This document shows positions 62,158 to 64,000 of a stretch of 64,000 nucleotides of DNA, one piece after another. The stretch is taken from assembly GCF_007830595.1 (NCBI RefSeq), contig NZ_VLLD01000002.1. One strand, given 5' to 3'. Made by a program: the position numbers and the translations under genes. Position 1 is the stretch's first letter, and every line of letters begins with the position of its first letter. The notes beneath the pieces were generated by a model. The model was not told where the DNA came from. It made no database searches and saw only the letters and a program-made list of their open reading frames with translations. Origin of the DNA: Treponema_B putidum (GTDB taxonomy: Bacteria > Spirochaetota > Spirochaetia > Treponematales > Treponemataceae).

Positions 62158-63252
62158 TCAATTTTTAATCATTCCCTCAAAATAGTTTATTTTCATTGCA
62201 GAGCGTACCGAGTGAGTTGTAGATGAGGCTTTTTCTCTTGCTTTTTTAGTGCCTTCAATCAGGATTTGATAAACGGAAGGTAAGTCTTTTTGAAAGGCTT
62301 CCCGTTTTGCCCTGATTGGAGCAAATTCTTCTTGTAAGATATTATTTAAGAATTTTTTAATTTTAACATCGCCTAGACCGCCTTTTCGGTAATGATCCTT
62401 AACCTCATCCAAACACGAATAATCATTCCAAAACTCAGGGAAGTGCTCATTTCGGGCAAAGGCGTCAAGATAGGTAAATACAGGATTTCCCTCAACCTTC
62501 CCAGGGTCTTCAACACGGAGGTGATTCGGGTCTGTAAACATTCCCATTACCTTCTTTTTGATTTCTTCGGGGCTGTCCGAAATATAAATACAGTTACCGA
62601 GGGATTTACTCATCTTGGCTTTTCCGTCGGTTCCGGGAAGACGGCCGCAGGTTTTGTTTGAAGGTAAAATTGCGTTAGGTTCGACCAAGGTTTCCCCGTA
62701 AAGAGAATTAAAGGAGCGGACAATCTCGCGCGTTTGCTCAATCATGGGCATTTGGTCTTCACCCACGGGAACGGTATTTGCTAAAAAGGCCGTAATATCG
62801 GCTGCCTGACTTATAGGGTAGGTTAAAAACCCTACAGGTATACCGGTGTGAACACCGGTGTTTCCGCCGGCGTTGGCACCTGTGTTAAAGCCTCTCAGCT
62901 TAATCTCATTTTTGACCGTAGGGTTCCGTTCTAGGCGTGCTAATGTAACAAGATTCATATAATAAAAGGTAAGCTCGCAAAGCTCGGGGATTTGAGTCTG
63001 CACGAGGATTGTCGATTTTTGAGGGTCTATTCCGCAGGCAAGATAATCCAAAGCCACTTCGATAACGCTTGAGCGCACTTTTTCAAGATTATCCGAGTTG
63101 TCGGTTGCAGCCTGCGCATCGGCAATCATAATATAGATTTCGTCGTATTTACCGGAGTTCTGCAAGGCAACCCTGTTTTTTAAGGAACCTACATAATGCC
63201 CTATATGAAGTTTTCCTGTGGGTCTATCCCCGGTCAAAATAATGTTTTTCAT
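62158..63252 (-). CDS. trpS: Tryptophanyl-tRNA synthetase
   Basis: A 364-residue class I synthetase. PTGKLHIGHYVG near residue 11 is the HIGH motif, VGEDQMPMIEQTRE near 140 and KAKMSKSLGNCI near 213 (KMSKS) are conserved. Slightly longer than the usual ~330 residues, with a Gly/Asn-rich insertion around 123-133 (NTGANAGGNTG). Seven nt after the aspS stop, probably co-transcribed. Confidence 0.96.
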   Translation of the reverse strand: MKNIILTGDRPTGKLHIGHYVGSLKNRVALQNSGKYDEIYIMIADAQAATDNSDNLEKVRSSVIEVALDYLACGIDPQKSTILVQTQIPELCELTFYYMNLVTLARLERNPTVKNEIKLRGFNTGANAGGNTGVHTGIPVGFLTYPISQAADITAFLANTVPVGEDQMPMIEQTREIVRSFNSLYGETLVEPNAILPSNKTCGRLPGTDGKAKMSKSLGNCIYISDSPEEIKKKVMGMFTDPNHLRVEDPGKVEGNPVFTYLDAFARNEHFPEFWNDYSCLDEVKDHYRKGGLGDVKIKKFLNNILQEEFAPIRAKREAFQKDLPSVYQILIEGTKKAREKASSTTHSVRSAMKINYFEGMIKN

Positions 63253-63259
63253 TTAAGCC

Positions 63260-64000
63260 TCATTCCTTAATCGCCAAATGCAATTCATCCAGCTGCTTTT
63301 GGTCTACTTCGCTGGGGCTGTCGTCCATGGGGCTTACTGCAAAGGAATTTTTAGGGAAGGCGATTACTTCTTTTATCGAGGTTTCGCCTGCCATAATCAT
63401 CACTATGCGGTCAAGTCCCGGAGCAATGCCGCCATGGGGAGGTGCCCCGTATTTAAAGGCTTCGGTTAAAAAGCCGAACTTCTTTTCAGCTTCGCTTTCA
63501 TCAAAGCCGACAATCTTAAAGATACGCTTTTGAAGTTCAGGGTTGTGAATTCTTATGGAGCCTGAGGCTACCTCATATCCGTTTAGCACAAGGTCATAGA
63601 GGTCTCCTTTTACGGGTTCGGGATTTTCTTCCATTGTTGCAATATATTTTTCTTGAGGAGCCGAGAACATGTGATGGGCCGGATCCCATTTGTTTTCTTC
63701 CTCATTCCATTCAAAGAGGGGGAAGTCCACAATCCAAACAAATTTAAATTCGGCAGGGTTTAAAAGGCCTAAGTCTTTTCCGAGCTTGCTTCTGACGGCT
63801 CCCAAGGCCGTACAGGCAATCTTGTACTTATCGGCTACAAAAAGAATTAAATCGCCTTTTTCGGCTCCGAGTTTTGAGCAAATTTCCGCTTCCTTTCCTT
63901 CAAAGAATTTGGAAATACCGCCTTCAAGCTTTGCACCGCCTTCCGTTACCTTAATCCAAGCCAAGCCCTTAGCCTTGTATATTTTGGCTGCGGCTTCAAG
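63260..64000 (-). CDS. aspS: Aspartyl-tRNA synthetase, 3' part (5' end outside window)
   Basis: The frame is open to the window edge. GGISKFFEG and the GAD-type insertion precede FVWIVDFPLFEW, DPAHHMFSAPQE (motif region), YEVASGSIRIHNPELQ and motif 3 GLDRIVMIMAG, ending in FAVSPMDDSPSEVDQKQLDELHL. All fit bacterial AspRS/AspRS-type ND enzymes with the GAD domain. Only the last ~246 residues are seen. Confidence 0.96.
   Translation of the reverse strand, partial: LEAAAKIYKAKGLAWIKVTEGGAKLEGGISKFFEGKEAEICSKLGAEKGDLILFVADKYKIACTALGAVRSKLGKDLGLLNPAEFKFVWIVDFPLFEWNEEENKWDPAHHMFSAPQEKYIATMEENPEPVKGDLYDLVLNGYEVASGSIRIHNPELQKRIFKIVGFDESEAEKKFGFLTEAFKYGAPPHGGIAPGLDRIVMIMAGETSIKEVIAFPKNSFAVSPMDDSPSEVDQKQLDELHLAIKE

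Overview
The window looks like chromosome from an oral or host-associated spirochaete of the genus Treponema, most probably Treponema denticola or a close relative. This is inferred from its low GC, the AroD-AroE fusion, the citrate lyase, glycine cleavage and [FeFe]-hydrogenase set, spirochaete-type lipoprotein signals, many Rpn-type genes and typical gene neighbourhoods. No 16S or other definitive marker is present, so the species is an inference.

Region 1 (1-12.5 kb) is accessory DNA. It starts with the tail of an ISAs1-type transposase. A visibly AT-richer run of five same-strand genes follows (478-6002): a PIN-domain/Ser-Thr kinase fusion, a TerY-like vWA protein, a PP2C phosphatase with a C-terminal helix-turn-helix-like tail, an unrecognised protein and an FRG-domain protein. 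The kinase, vWA and phosphatase match the known TerY-P (YegI/YegL/YegK-like) triad; the PIN fusion and FRG partner are what make it worth attention. Next come two 803-bp direct repeats, each with a 258-aa orphan gene, a third truncated copy, decayed Rpn nuclease genes, a UPF0175/DUF3368 toxin-antitoxin pair with integron-like ends, and a tandem pair of lipoprotein genes, one interrupted by a stop codon.

Region 2 (12.5-28.3 kb) is core chromosome: leaderless hemerythrin, a biotin ECF transporter behind a BirA-like operator, def-fmt-PASTA, a lipoprotein, a minus-strand operon polA-coaE-SPOR-aroDE-rpiA, a decayed BrnT/BrnA remnant, citDEF and tRNA-Thr(CGT). Region 3 (28.4-33.3 kb) is a type III restriction-modification locus in res-mod order. 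Region 4 (33.3-39.9 kb) is the glycine cleavage system with its lipoamide dehydrogenase (lpdA, gcvT, gcvH, gcvPA, gcvPB). Region 5 (39.9-52.9 kb) mixes a HARE-HTH nuclease-like protein, a hydroxyacid dehydrogenase, envelope and TPR proteins, an N-terminally extended Upp, a GH114-like protein, a TetR/methyltransferase divergent pair, a large helicase-nuclease fusion, a MATE exporter and a Nudix hydrolase. Region 6 (53-64 kb) has cbiD, a two-gene [FeFe]-hydrogenase complex, and a minus-strand group: YbiT-like ABC-F, NAD kinase, DegT-type aminotransferase, CheW, trpS and the 3' part of aspS.

The two most interesting signals are the 478-6002 kinase/phosphatase/FRG operon (candidate defence or stress-signalling system) and a four-hairpin leader element found upstream of four unrelated genes (17864 lipoprotein, gcvPA, upp, MATE). 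Its copies keep the same architecture, the same short loops and nearly the same distance to the start codon, while several stems change on both sides. A third pattern is a set of genes whose -10 box lies only 6-12 nt from the start codon with no Shine-Dalgarno, which suggests leaderless mRNAs.
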